From contig JAHRFX010000065.1 in assembly GCA_019084405.1 (NCBI GenBank), forward strand, positions 1-35,203: 35,203 nucleotides of DNA, given 5' to 3'. The notes below the pieces were generated by a model. It was not told the origin of the DNA. It did not search any database and worked only from the letters and a program-made list of their open reading frames with translations. Below, piece after piece: positions 7,370 through 17,336 of this stretch (position 1 is its first letter; the number at the start of each line of letters is the position of its first letter). Position numbers and translations under genes: made by a program. The stretch comes from Methanobacterium sp. GTDB taxonomy: Archaea; Methanobacteriota; Methanobacteria; Methanobacteriales; Methanobacteriaceae.

Positions 7370-8106
7370 TATAATTCCTCACTAATCATGAATACCAATT
7401 AGTATATATAACCTGTTTTAATATAATTTGAGTGTATTAATATATCCATATTTACCTTTATTACCTTTATTATTTTTAACACCCCCTGATTACTATTAAA
7501 AAACTTTTTTAATCTATTTTAATCTACTATTAACTATAAAAAAGGCCTTTCTAATATCAAGTAAAGAGAAAATGCACACCATTGCCTCGGTAGGCAGGGT
7601 ATGCCTGGAATACCTGTAGTAGCATTAAAAATACCATTAATTTTGTCCAAAAACTGAAAACCTTCTTATGCTATTTTTTCTATGGCCACCTTCCTATCCC
7701 GGGACCCGTTTTTACCAGCAGGCCTTTGAAGAAAACCTGATAAAAGTGAAAGACTGGTCCAAATTCACCCTGATTTTCCCAATTATGGAAACTGTGGAAT
7801 TCACCCGGGATGATTTAAAGAAAATGTAAAAAAAAGCTTTTTTTTAGTTTTTATTTAAGACCAAGCTATATCATTCGCCAGGTACAGATGGATGGACCGG
7901 TTTTACTTAAAACCATTGATGCGGTTATAAGGCAGGTAATTTATAATCTTTTTTAATACTGGAAAATATTATTTATTAAACCCTATCTGGGTACTACCGG
8001 TTCTTTTAATAATATGATATCCTGATTTATCCTGCTCTTCCAAATCTTTATAAAGTTCTGTAACTTATTAATATAAATATAAGATTACTAGCTAACAGGA
8101 TAAATC
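7370..8106. other. Intergenic stretch with decayed coding fragments
   Basis: No intact gene. Two short stretches still look protein-like and have the GC level of real genes: 7668-7829 (53 codons, with FYQQAFEENLIKVKDW and FPIMETVEFTRDDLKK) and about 7862-7957 (PSYIIRQVQMDGPVLLKTI, ending in a stop). A third, near 7580-7650, gives GMPGIPVV in another frame. They could be pieces of one or two inactivated genes whose family I do not recognise. The last 70 bases carry TATA-like sequence (ttaatataaatataaga, about 8068-8084) that should serve the helicase gene. Confidence 0.5.
7668..7829 (+). pseudogene. Unrecognised gene fragment
   Basis: An open stretch of 53 codons from an ATG without a ribosome site, ending TAA. 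The reading RFYQQAFEENLIKVKDW...VEFTRDDLKKM is helix-rich and charged, unlike random AT-rich sequence. A related open piece follows from about 7862. Family unknown. Confidence 0.3.
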
Positions 8107-10908
8107 ATGGTTAAGAAGATTTTAAATAAAATAGGAAGGGACATTCGGTTTCGGGATAAAATTGAATATATAGAAACCTTACCTTCCCGGGAAGGAACCT
8201 ATGAGGTGGTGGAAAACCTCCCCAGTAATATACAGAATTATCTGGATAAGAACGGGATAACTCTCTACCAGCACCAGGCCCGGGCATTTAAACTGGTCCG
8301 GGAAAAAGAAAATGTGCTTATCACCACCCCCACCGCTTCTGGTAAAACTCTGGCCTTTAATTTACCTATAATGGAAGAGCTAAGTTCCAGTGATAAATCC
8401 ACCGCCCTTTATATCTATCCTGCTAAAGCACTGGCCAATGACCAGTTTGAAGTACTAAAAGACCTGGAAAAAGACCTTGGTCTGGATTTAAAACCAGCCA
8501 TATATGATGGTGACACCCCTAAAAGTGATAGACCCTCTATTAAGCGTAATTCACGTTTGGTGCTCACCAACCCTTATGAACTGCACCTGATATTATACTG
8601 GCACCACCAGTGGAAGCGCTTCTACCGCAACCTTAAATTCGTGGTTATTGATGAAGCACACCAGTACCGGGGTGTATTTGGTTCCAATGTAGCCTTTTTA
8701 ATCAGGAGATTGCGGAGGATTTGCAAATATTATGGATCAGATCCGCAATTTATTCTATCTTCTGCCACCCTGGCCAACCACCAGGAGTTTTCCCAGAAAC
8801 TGGTGGGAAAACCCTTCCAGGTGGTCACCGAAGATACCTCCCCCCGGGGGGAAAAGCACTTCATCCTGTATAATCCTTACAAGAAGAAGTCGGACCTTTC
8901 GGTGCACCAGGAAACCCAGAATCTGTTTTTATACTTTATTTTACATGAATTACAGACCCTATGCTTCACAGTATCCCGTAAAATGGCGGAATTAATTGCC
9001 ATGTGGTCTAAAAAGGAAATCGACTTACGTAAACCTAAATTAACTGAAAAAATAACTGCTTACCGGGCAGGATACCTGGCCAGCCAGCGGAGATTAATTG
9101 AAGAAAAATTAAGAAACCAGGAATTAATAGGGGTTACCACCACCAATGCCCTGGAATTGGGCATAAATATTGGATCCCTGGATGCAGTAATCATATCCGG
9201 ATACCCGGGGACCATGATTTCCACCTGGCAGCAGGCCGGTCGCTCTGGTAGACGCAAAAACGATTCACTGGTGGTACTCCTGGCCTTCCAAAATGCACTG
9301 GATCAATATTTCATGAGCAATCCCCACTTTTTCTTTGATAAACCTCATGAAAACGCCATAATAGACTTACATAATCCCCATATCATCCTGGGACATCTAC
9401 TATGCGCTATCCATGAACTACCTCTTACTAAAAAAGAATTAGAAGAATACTTTTATGGGGAACCGTTTTTGTTAGAGGAAGCAGAAAGGGATGGTTTAAT
9501 TAAAAAAAATCCCCATAACTGGATGTATATTGCCGGGGATAATCCTGCTTTTAAGCATGGTCTGGATGAGATATCCTCTGATATATTCCAGGTGATGCAC
9601 TCAGGGCGGTTAATGGAGAGGATGGAAAGATCCCAGGCTTACCGGGAAGCCCATGAAGGAGCGGTGCTCATTAACCAGGGTGAGACCTATACGGTGGAGA
9701 GTTTTGATAATAAAAAGAGGATAATAAATGTGGCCCGGCGCAGTGTGGACTACCACACCCAGGTTCTCAAGGAAGTGGATATAAAAGTCCTGGAAAAAAT
9801 AGAAAACCGCCAGATAGGAGGATTAAAGGTACACTTCGGGGTGCTGGAAGTCAGAGAAGACTTCCATAAATACAAATTACTCAACTACCGTAAGGTACTG
9901 GGCACCTATCCTCTGGATTTACCTCCCCTGAAATTCAAGACCAAAGGTATGTGGTTCACCCTGCCCTCCCACTTAAAAGAAGTACTGGAGGAGAAATTCA
10001 CCGGGGATGATATATTTGCCGGAGGCTTACATGGCACCGAACATGCCCTTATTGCATTATTCCCCTTACATGTGATGTGTGACCGTATGGATATTGGAGG
10101 ATTATCCACTCCTTATCACCCGGACACCCAGGCCCCCACCATCTTCATATATGATGCTCACAAAGGAGGTATAGGATTAGCAGAAAAAGCCATCCAGGTA
10201 TTTGAAGAACTTATAAAGTCAACCCGGGATCTTATTAGCACCTGTAAGTGTAAGGAAGGTTGTCCATCCTGTATATATTCTCCTAAATGCGGTAATGAAA
10301 ATCGGCCCCTGCACAAAGAAGCCACCAGCTATATCCTTAAAAAAATGATGCAGGAAGCAGAATCCGGCCAATTAAAAGAGGTGATTGGTGAATATCAAAA
10401 ACCCAACCAGGATAAATTTATGGCTGCCACAGCAGGAAGAGAATCCTATATAGAATTTGATAGTGTGGATAAACTTAAGAGCAGATCCCTGGAATTAATG
10501 GAATCAGAGAAACTGGAGGAAGCAATATCCTTAATAGATAATGCCCTGGATATACAGCCTGCTGGTTGGGAACTATTAAAAATAAAGGGCCAGCTTCTGG
10601 ACTTAAAAGGGGATAGTTCCCAGGGAGTGGAATATTTATCTCAAGCCCTGCAACTAAAACCAGCGAATGTAGAGTTAGCCTACCTTTTATCCATTGCCCT
10701 GTACCACAGTAGGGAGTACCTGCAGGCTAAACTAAATTTACTGGATATTATAAAAAAGGATCCTCAGTTTTACAATGCCTGGTATCTTTTAGGCGTGATA
10801 TTACAATCCCAGGGGGATATCCCTGGAGCTATACAGTACTTCAGTCGGGTTTTAACTTTAAACCCGGAACATGAACAGGCTTCTTTAAGTTTGCGTAAGC
10901 TGATTTAA
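8107..10908 (+). CDS. MrfA/YprA-like DExH helicase with DUF1998 zinc region and C-terminal TPR tail
   Basis: A 933-residue SF2 helicase. Motifs: Walker A TPTASGKT (74-81), DEAH (182-185), SSAT (218-221), a helicase C domain with TTNALELGINIG (344-356) and QQAGRSGR (375-382). The C-terminal DUF1998 region carries LHGTEHALIALFP (641-653) and a cysteine set C713/C715/C719/C722/C728 expected to bind zinc. This matches Bacillus MrfA (YprA), a repair helicase for mitomycin-type damage, and the related Hrq1 group. Unlike MrfA it continues with about 140 residues (790-930) of four TPR units (for example NAWYLLGVILQSQGDIPGAI). The next gene encodes a MrfB-like exonuclease, so the pair is probably a repair unit. 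The bacterial pair keeps its TPR on the nuclease. No clear ribosome site precedes the ATG, suggesting a leaderless or short-leader transcript. Confidence 0.88.
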   Translation: MVKKILNKIGRDIRFRDKIEYIETLPSREGTYEVVENLPSNIQNYLDKNGITLYQHQARAFKLVREKENVLITTPTASGKTLAFNLPIMEELSSSDKSTALYIYPAKALANDQFEVLKDLEKDLGLDLKPAIYDGDTPKSDRPSIKRNSRLVLTNPYELHLILYWHHQWKRFYRNLKFVVIDEAHQYRGVFGSNVAFLIRRLRRICKYYGSDPQFILSSATLANHQEFSQKLVGKPFQVVTEDTSPRGEKHFILYNPYKKKSDLSVHQETQNLFLYFILHELQTLCFTVSRKMAELIAMWSKKEIDLRKPKLTEKITAYRAGYLASQRRLIEEKLRNQELIGVTTTNALELGINIGSLDAVIISGYPGTMISTWQQAGRSGRRKNDSLVVLLAFQNALDQYFMSNPHFFFDKPHENAIIDLHNPHIILGHLLCAIHELPLTKKELEEYFYGEPFLLEEAERDGLIKKNPHNWMYIAGDNPAFKHGLDEISSDIFQVMHSGRLMERMERSQAYREAHEGAVLINQGETYTVESFDNKKRIINVARRSVDYHTQVLKEVDIKVLEKIENRQIGGLKVHFGVLEVREDFHKYKLLNYRKVLGTYPLDLPPLKFKTKGMWFTLPSHLKEVLEEKFTGDDIFAGGLHGTEHALIALFPLHVMCDRMDIGGLSTPYHPDTQAPTIFIYDAHKGGIGLAEKAIQVFEELIKSTRDLISTCKCKEGCPSCIYSPKCGNENRPLHKEATSYILKKMMQEAESGQLKEVIGEYQKPNQDKFMAATAGRESYIEFDSVDKLKSRSLELMESEKLEEAISLIDNALDIQPAGWELLKIKGQLLDLKGDSSQGVEYLSQALQLKPANVELAYLLSIALYHSREYLQAKLNLLDIIKKDPQFYNAWYLLGVILQSQGDIPGAIQYFSRVLTLNPEHEQASLSLRKLI

Positions 10909-11087
10909 TTTAAATTCAATTTTTTTGCATTTTTTTAGCAGGGAATTTATCTTTTACTATTATCCCACCTTTCAAAAATTATTATTATTAATGAATACAT
11001 TTCAACTGCTCTCTAAAACTATTTTAAGGATTAAAAGATAATTAATAAGCAAGATACTCTAATATTGAGTATAAGATTTATTCAATA

Positions 11088-12077
11088 ATGATTCACATGC
11101 CACTCCACCAGAATAATAGCCACGAAGACCATCTACGAGAATCATTAGACCCGGTTACTAATTTAAAGCACCGTCTTTTAATGGAATACCAGGATAAAAC
11201 CCTGGATGAAGTTTTCTGTGGAGAAGAAATAGAAACCACATATGGAGCTACCTACCTCATAAAATCCCGGGATAAAATTGATTTTTGTCTAAAAAAGTGT
11301 GGTGAAATTAAAGAATCAATGAAAAGTGATCTTAAACTCCTCCCGGGTATTGGTCCTGCCACCGAATCTCGCTTAAAAAAAGAAGGCTTCACCGACATGG
11401 AAAAATTACAGGACCACCCTAATTTTGCAGGAAAAGCTGAAATGTTCCTCAGTAAACTGGAAGATGAGGATAGCTCCTCTATTATGGAACTGGTAAAAAA
11501 AAACTACCCTTCCTCCCATGAGCGGGTGCTGGAGTGCGCCGGATATAAAGAACCGGAGCATTTTATTTTTATGGATATTGAAACCATGGGATTAAACCAC
11601 CAGCCAGTTATACTCATGGGGGAGGCCACCTTAAAAAAGGATGAAATTGAGGTCAGGCAGTACCTTTGCCGTGATCTGGGAGAAGAACCCGCCGTATTAT
11701 CCGGGATAACTTCCCATTTATGTGAAGAATCTGCTTTTGTATCTTTTAATGGTGCCAGTTTTGACTTACCCTATATCAAAAACCGATTCCAATACTTTCA
11801 AATAGAACAGGACCTGAATCGACCTCACTTTGATTTATATCATTATTCCCGGCGTTTTTGGGGATCTAATCTACCAAACTGTAGGCTTACCACCATTGAA
11901 AGGCATTTGTTTAATATAGAACGAGTGGATGATGTACCCGGAAGCCATATACCCGGTTACTATAAAACCTATCTGGAGGAGGGTAATATCGGCCCTCTGG
12001 TACCTATCATTGAACACAACCGGATGGATATTGTTACCCTGGCCCTTATTCTATCCCGGATGCATGATGAAATTTAA
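11088..12077 (+). CDS. MrfB/YprB-like RNase H-fold (DnaQ-like) exonuclease with helix-hairpin-helix motif
   Basis: The 329-residue protein has a DEDD exonuclease domain at about 157-329: MDIET (D163, E165; Exo I), NGASFD (N221, D226; Exo II) and HNRMD (H310, D314; Exo III). Residues 84-101 (LLPGIGPATESRLKKEGF) form a helix-hairpin-helix DNA-binding motif. Family members (YprB, PF13482) include Bacillus MrfB, which works with the MrfA helicase in excising mitomycin C lesions. It has no TPR tail; the TPR sits on the helicase encoded 179 bases upstream. The gap between the two genes contains T-runs, so they may be separate transcripts despite the shared role. Its substrate polarity cannot be told from sequence. 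Confidence 0.85.
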   Translation: MIHMPLHQNNSHEDHLRESLDPVTNLKHRLLMEYQDKTLDEVFCGEEIETTYGATYLIKSRDKIDFCLKKCGEIKESMKSDLKLLPGIGPATESRLKKEGFTDMEKLQDHPNFAGKAEMFLSKLEDEDSSSIMELVKKNYPSSHERVLECAGYKEPEHFIFMDIETMGLNHQPVILMGEATLKKDEIEVRQYLCRDLGEEPAVLSGITSHLCEESAFVSFNGASFDLPYIKNRFQYFQIEQDLNRPHFDLYHYSRRFWGSNLPNCRLTTIERHLFNIERVDDVPGSHIPGYYKTYLEEGNIGPLVPIIEHNRMDIVTLALILSRMHDEI

Positions 12078-12242
12078 GATATATGCATTACTCCCGGGGT
12101 ATGAAGCTACACATCTTAGTTTCTATCCTCAAAATATTTATTAGATAAGTTATTTAAGTAAATATCAGAAACAATGTACCTTGCCCGGGCCTGGTAATTA
12201 AATAAAATTGAATAATTTTTAAAAATTAATATGAGGGAACTT

Positions 12243-15200
12243 ATGATGGGGAATAAAAACACTGCAGCTATTCAAAAAGAATTTAAAAGTCTAAGGAGGA
12301 AACTCCTGGATTTAAGTATGCGTAACCAGCTTTTAAAATTCCGCCCCCGTTCCCGTACTATTGAGGTAGTAGAAAGTGACCTCAACCATATCTATGATTT
12401 TCTGGTTTTAAAAGAAAAGAAAATGCAATTTTTGCCTCGTAAAGAAGTTATGGAAGAGGAGGAAGTTGAAGTTGAATCAGTAAAGAAGAGTTCTGATTTA
12501 TGGGAACTACCTCCGGTTGAAGTGGAAATTACTGAAGAAAATAAGTCCCGCTTTTTAGAAACTGATTTAACACCTTCTGAACTACAAAGAAGACTTTTTT
12601 ATATTAATCAACGGGCCCGGACCATGCTCCAGGAGCAGGGATATAATATTCTCTATTTGGGTCTGGGATTTTTAGAATGGACAGAACCCCATGAACCGGA
12701 TGTGCGCAAGGCACCCCTGATATTAATCCCGGTTATCCTGGAAAGAAGAAAGGTGGGTAAATCCTTTTCCATACACTGGGATGGTAATGATATACTGACC
12801 AATATATCCCTCCAGGCCAAGTTAAAGGAAATGGACCTGGATTTACCTGAATTTAAAATGCCTGTAAACCCGGAAGGTGTGGAAAAATACTTAAAAAAAG
12901 TAAAAAAATCCACTAAATCCATGAAAGACTGGCAGGTCTTGGAAGAAATCCAGTTAGGATTTTTTTCATTTACAAAATTTGTAATGTACCGGGACCTGGA
13001 CCCCGCCTCCTATAAAGAAGGAGTGGATATCACTGAAAAACCATTAATTGAGGCCTTATTCAATCCTGATCCTCATAAAAGAAAATCCAGTTTCCAGGAA
13101 AGTGAAGTAGATAGTAAACTACAATATGAAAATCTTTACCACGTAATGGATGCTGATTCTTCCCAGATTGCCGTTATTGAAGATGTGAAATCCGGAAATA
13201 ACCTGGTGGTGGAAGGCCCCCCGGGCACTGGTAAATCCCAGACCATAGTAAATCTCATAGCCGAGCTTATGGCCCATGGAAAAACGGTTTTATTTGTTAG
13301 TGAGAAAATGGCGGCACTGGAAGTGGTTAAAAACCGACTGGATGGTATTGGACTGGGTAAATTCTGCCTGGAACTTCATTCTCATAAGACCCGTAAAAAA
13401 GACGTTTTACAGGAGTTGGAATCATCTCTAAATGAATCCTCACCAGAAGAACTGGATATTGAACGACAGTTAAATCGTTTAGAAACCCTGCGGCGTCAGT
13501 TAAATGATTATAACCAGGGATTACACCAGCCCCTCTACCAGATAAGGCTATCTCCTTTTCAGTTATTTGGGATGAAGGAAAATGCTGAAAAACACTTCAA
13601 AAATCTCCCCCTGGTAAGAATACCTTCTCCCGAGACTATAACTCCTGAAGAATGGGAAGAATCAATTATTGAACTGGAAAATCTGGCTAAATTAGCCCAG
13701 TTATTACCTCCCCTTTCTGATAATACCTGGTCTGGTACAGACCCCGGCATGATTTTACCTCCCGATGCCCAGGGGATAGAATTACTTATCCATGAAACCA
13801 GGGATCTTTTAGAATCCTTACGTAAAAAAATAAGGGCTCTGGAAGACTGCTATGGGATTAAACCCTCCAAGAATTTTAATGAATTTGAAAAATCCATACA
13901 GGCTGCTGATGTACTGGCACAGTCCCGACCGGTTGACCTGGCAGTTTTAAATTCAACAGTATGGGATGAACACGAAAACGATGCTTTCCTGCTTTTGGAT
14001 AAACTTAAAAAACTGCACAGCACCCGTAATATTCTGGATAAATTTCATGACTCGGCCCGGGAAAAAGACCTGGACCGGCTCCTGCAGGAGTACCTGGAAC
14101 AATCTTCCAGTAAAATTAAATTCTTAAGTGGTAAATACCGTAAAATAAAAAATGAAATAGACTCCCTATACCTTAAAACTCCCCCCAGTAATGATTATGA
14201 GATAATACAGGACTTAGAATCATTAAAAGATTACCTGAACCTGCATAAGGAACTTTTAAGCCATGAAGTCAAGGCCCGCAAATTCTTTGGCTCTATGTGG
14301 AATTTGGAAAACGCCTCTTTAACTGATCTTACCGCCACCGCCCGCTGGATAGTACACTTGCGAAATCTGGTCCAGGAAAAAATAATCACCGACAAAACTA
14401 TTGAACTGGCGGCCCAGGGCATAGAAAAAAATAAAGTACTCTCCCATAAACAGGAGGTTCTAAAAGATGCTGACCGCTTCAGTATAAGGCTGGATAAACT
14501 AAAAAATCGTCTTAACACCCACAGTCATGTTATATTTAATAAGGAACCGGAATATGTTACTTATAATCAGTGGAAATCTAAATTAAAGGACTGGCAGGAA
14601 AACTTAAGTATTTTACCTTTATGGTCCCAGTACCTGGAAAAGAAAAGGTTGTGTATGAAAACCCGGGCGGCAGCCTTCATACCCTCAGTGGAATCGGGCC
14701 AAATAAAACTGGAAGATGTGGAAAGTGCCATGGAGGGTAATCTAGCTGATAGTTTGCTGGGTATGGCCTTTAAAGAGTTATCCATCCTCTATACTTTTAT
14801 TGGAGATTTGCACCAAGGAAGGATTAAGGAGTTCCAGGAACTGGACTCCCGGATTATTGAATTAAACCGTAAACGATTATTCCATAAATTGAACCAGGAA
14901 ATGCCCCTGGTATTTGGAGGTGCAGCACCTAATTCCCAGGCCAGTATTTTGAGTGGGGAACTCACCCGTAAAAGAGGACACTTACCGTTAAGGAAACTAT
15001 TAAGCAAGGCCGGTGGATTAATAAAACAGATAAAACCTTGCTTTATGATGAGTCCCTTATCCATTGCCCAGTACCTGGATCCCACTACTTCCCGAATGCA
15101 GTTTGATGTGGTTATCTTTGATGAGGCCTCCCAGGTGAAACCAGAAGATGCTCTCGGTGCTTTTTTAAGGGCTAAAACTGCGGTGGTAATGGGTGATACC

Positions 15201-17234
15201 AACCAGTTACCCCCTACCTCCTTTTTTGATCAGATGATATCTTCGGAAGAAGAAACAGAGGAAATAGCCACTGCTGCTGATATGGAAAGTATCCTCCATT
15301 TATGTAAGCGCAGTTTCCAGGTTAAAATGCTCCGCTGGCACTACCGCAGCCGGCACGAATCACTAATCGCAGTTTCCAATAAAGAATTCTATGACAACCA
15401 CCTGCTGGTTTATCCTTCACCCTGTCATGAAAGTGAAGAACTGGGACTAAAAAGGGAGTATCACCCTGAAACAGTTTATGAGCGAGGTAAAAGTAGATCT
15501 AATCCCTTAGAAGCAAAAGAAGTGGTTAATATGATTTTTGACCACTTCCAAAAACATGGTGATTCCCGGAGCCTGGGAGTAGGTACCTTCTCGGTGGCCC
15601 AGATGAATGCCATCTTAGAAGAACTGGAACTAAAACGTAAAGAAAACCCCACTATGGAAAAGTACTTCCAGGAAAAAAATAAGGAGCACTTCTTTGTTAA
15701 AAACCTGGAAACAATCCAGGGAGATGAAAGGGACATAATATTAATCTCCATAGGTTATGGTTTTGATGAAAACCATAAAATATCTCTTAATTTCGGACCC
15801 CTCAATCAGGAGGGCGGTGAAAGACGATTGAATGTGCTTATTACCCGAGCCCGGGAAAAATGTGTGGTATTCTCCAACTTCCAGTCCATGGATCTTCATG
15901 TAAATTCCGGCACCCCTTTCGGGGTTCGTGCCCTTAAAAACTTCCTCCAGTATGCAGAGACCGGAAGTATGGGAGTAGAATCAGAAAAAGATGAATACCA
16001 GAGTACCTTTGAAAACTCTCTCTACCAATTTTTAGTGGATAATGAATTGGATGTGGAGCGTAATGTGGGTTGTGCTGGATTCCGGGTGGATCTGGCTATC
16101 CGGGATGAACAAAATCCCGGTAGATATCTCCTGGGAATTGAATGTGATGGGGCCATGTACCATAGCTCCCCGGTAGCCCGGGACCGGGACCGGCTCCGGG
16201 AACAGATCCTGGAGGGACTGGGATGGAAGATAATCCATGTGTGGTCCACCGACTGGTACCGTAACCGGGAAGAAACTCAGAAAAAAGTTCTCCTGGCCAT
16301 TGAAAAGATTAGAAATGATCTGATTAAGGAGGAAGTGCCTGATATCTGGGAAGATGTGCTGGGTGAAGGGGAGAAAATAGAAGGAAAAAATGGGGAACCA
16401 TTAGATGCAGAATCAGCAGGGGGAGATTCTAATGCCGGGGACATATCAGCTGAAGTAAATGATTCTACTAAAGTAGATTCAGGGGCCATGGATCTAAATA
16501 CGCTAGAAGATGATGATTTAACTTTTGATGAAGAGGATGATACTGGTATTAGTTATGATTTAAAGGATAGCCCTGGTGAATTTACTCCTGATAAAGAGAT
16601 TGGTGCTGGTATTAGTCCTGCTGTAGAGGATAATCCTGTTTTTACCCCAACTATAGATGAAATCCCTGAGGATACCCCTCCCCGGCTGGAAGATAAACTG
16701 ATACCCTACCAGACCTATGATACTATTAGCCTTACTAGTGGGGATGATCTATACAAATCTTCCATACCGACCATATCTTCTGTGGTGAGTGAGATAGTAT
16801 CCACCGAAGGACCCATACATACAGAAGAAGTAATAAGGAGAATCAGAGAAAGTTGCGGACTAAGAAGGGCAGGTAGTAAGGTGCGAAATATCATATCCAG
16901 TGGGATGGAAATGGCGGAAAATAATGGTAACATCCGCCGTAGTGGTGATTTCCTGCTTTTAAATGACACATCCCGTATAGATGTCCGCCTGAGGAAATAT
17001 AAACCAGATATAACCTTTATATCTGCTGAAGAAATTAGAGAAGCACTGAAAATGGTTCTGGAATTTGAAAAAGAAATTAATAAAAAAGAACTAATTATTA
17101 GAACCTCCCGGTTATTTGGTTTTAAAACCACCAGTAAAAAAACCTCCGACCGCATAGAAAATGTTCTGGAAGATATGCTAAATAAAGGAGAATTAAAGAG
17201 TATAGATGGTTTAATAACTTTAATATCCTTTTAA
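12243..17234 (+). CDS. Large DUF4011-type SF1 helicase with Vsr-like nuclease (MTES_1575-like) and DUF3320 C-terminus
   Basis: A giant protein (1663 residues from this start; numbers below count from the in-frame ATG at 12231). The N-terminal DUF4011 region covers about 12-300 (RRKLLDLSMRNQLLKFRPR). SF1 helicase parts follow: Walker A GPPGTGKS (329-336), DEASQ (964-968), GDTNQLPP, and QGDERDIILISIGYG with NVLITRAREK further on. The middle is long and coiled-coil-like. A restriction-enzyme-like nuclease domain follows (FRVDLAI, then LGIECDGAMYHS from about 1302). Next are about 120 acidic, disordered residues (1379-1500) and a DUF3320-like winged-helix end (about 1515-1580). Proteins with this layout have been reported as single-gene antiphage systems, so defence or repair are both possible. 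I chose the ATG at 12243 because GAGGGA lies just before it; the ATG at 12231 has no ribosome site. Confidence 0.88.
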   Translation: MMGNKNTAAIQKEFKSLRRKLLDLSMRNQLLKFRPRSRTIEVVESDLNHIYDFLVLKEKKMQFLPRKEVMEEEEVEVESVKKSSDLWELPPVEVEITEENKSRFLETDLTPSELQRRLFYINQRARTMLQEQGYNILYLGLGFLEWTEPHEPDVRKAPLILIPVILERRKVGKSFSIHWDGNDILTNISLQAKLKEMDLDLPEFKMPVNPEGVEKYLKKVKKSTKSMKDWQVLEEIQLGFFSFTKFVMYRDLDPASYKEGVDITEKPLIEALFNPDPHKRKSSFQESEVDSKLQYENLYHVMDADSSQIAVIEDVKSGNNLVVEGPPGTGKSQTIVNLIAELMAHGKTVLFVSEKMAALEVVKNRLDGIGLGKFCLELHSHKTRKKDVLQELESSLNESSPEELDIERQLNRLETLRRQLNDYNQGLHQPLYQIRLSPFQLFGMKENAEKHFKNLPLVRIPSPETITPEEWEESIIELENLAKLAQLLPPLSDNTWSGTDPGMILPPDAQGIELLIHETRDLLESLRKKIRALEDCYGIKPSKNFNEFEKSIQAADVLAQSRPVDLAVLNSTVWDEHENDAFLLLDKLKKLHSTRNILDKFHDSAREKDLDRLLQEYLEQSSSKIKFLSGKYRKIKNEIDSLYLKTPPSNDYEIIQDLESLKDYLNLHKELLSHEVKARKFFGSMWNLENASLTDLTATARWIVHLRNLVQEKIITDKTIELAAQGIEKNKVLSHKQEVLKDADRFSIRLDKLKNRLNTHSHVIFNKEPEYVTYNQWKSKLKDWQENLSILPLWSQYLEKKRLCMKTRAAAFIPSVESGQIKLEDVESAMEGNLADSLLGMAFKELSILYTFIGDLHQGRIKEFQELDSRIIELNRKRLFHKLNQEMPLVFGGAAPNSQASILSGELTRKRGHLPLRKLLSKAGGLIKQIKPCFMMSPLSIAQYLDPTTSRMQFDVVIFDEASQVKPEDALGAFLRAKTAVVMGDTNQLPPTSFFDQMISSEEETEEIATAADMESILHLCKRSFQVKMLRWHYRSRHESLIAVSNKEFYDNHLLVYPSPCHESEELGLKREYHPETVYERGKSRSNPLEAKEVVNMIFDHFQKHGDSRSLGVGTFSVAQMNAILEELELKRKENPTMEKYFQEKNKEHFFVKNLETIQGDERDIILISIGYGFDENHKISLNFGPLNQEGGERRLNVLITRAREKCVVFSNFQSMDLHVNSGTPFGVRALKNFLQYAETGSMGVESEKDEYQSTFENSLYQFLVDNELDVERNVGCAGFRVDLAIRDEQNPGRYLLGIECDGAMYHSSPVARDRDRLREQILEGLGWKIIHVWSTDWYRNREETQKKVLLAIEKIRNDLIKEEVPDIWEDVLGEGEKIEGKNGEPLDAESAGGDSNAGDISAEVNDSTKVDSGAMDLNTLEDDDLTFDEEDDTGISYDLKDSPGEFTPDKEIGAGISPAVEDNPVFTPTIDEIPEDTPPRLEDKLIPYQTYDTISLTSGDDLYKSSIPTISSVVSEIVSTEGPIHTEEVIRRIRESCGLRRAGSKVRNIISSGMEMAENNGNIRRSGDFLLLNDTSRIDVRLRKYKPDITFISAEEIREALKMVLEFEKEINKKELIIRTSRLFGFKTTSKKTSDRIENVLEDMLNKGELKSIDGLITLISF

Positions 17235-17336
17235 ATATTTTTAATTAATTATTCAAGCTTAAGAAATATTTAATATAAATCTTATTTTAAGGATTAACTT
17301 TTTAAATATAAAAAAATAAACTATATAATTAAAACT

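Noticed and set aside
16032..16249. Minus-strand ORFs across the large helicase gene and other big genes
   Set aside because: They are shadows of strong plus-strand genes, with no ribosome sites and odd composition.
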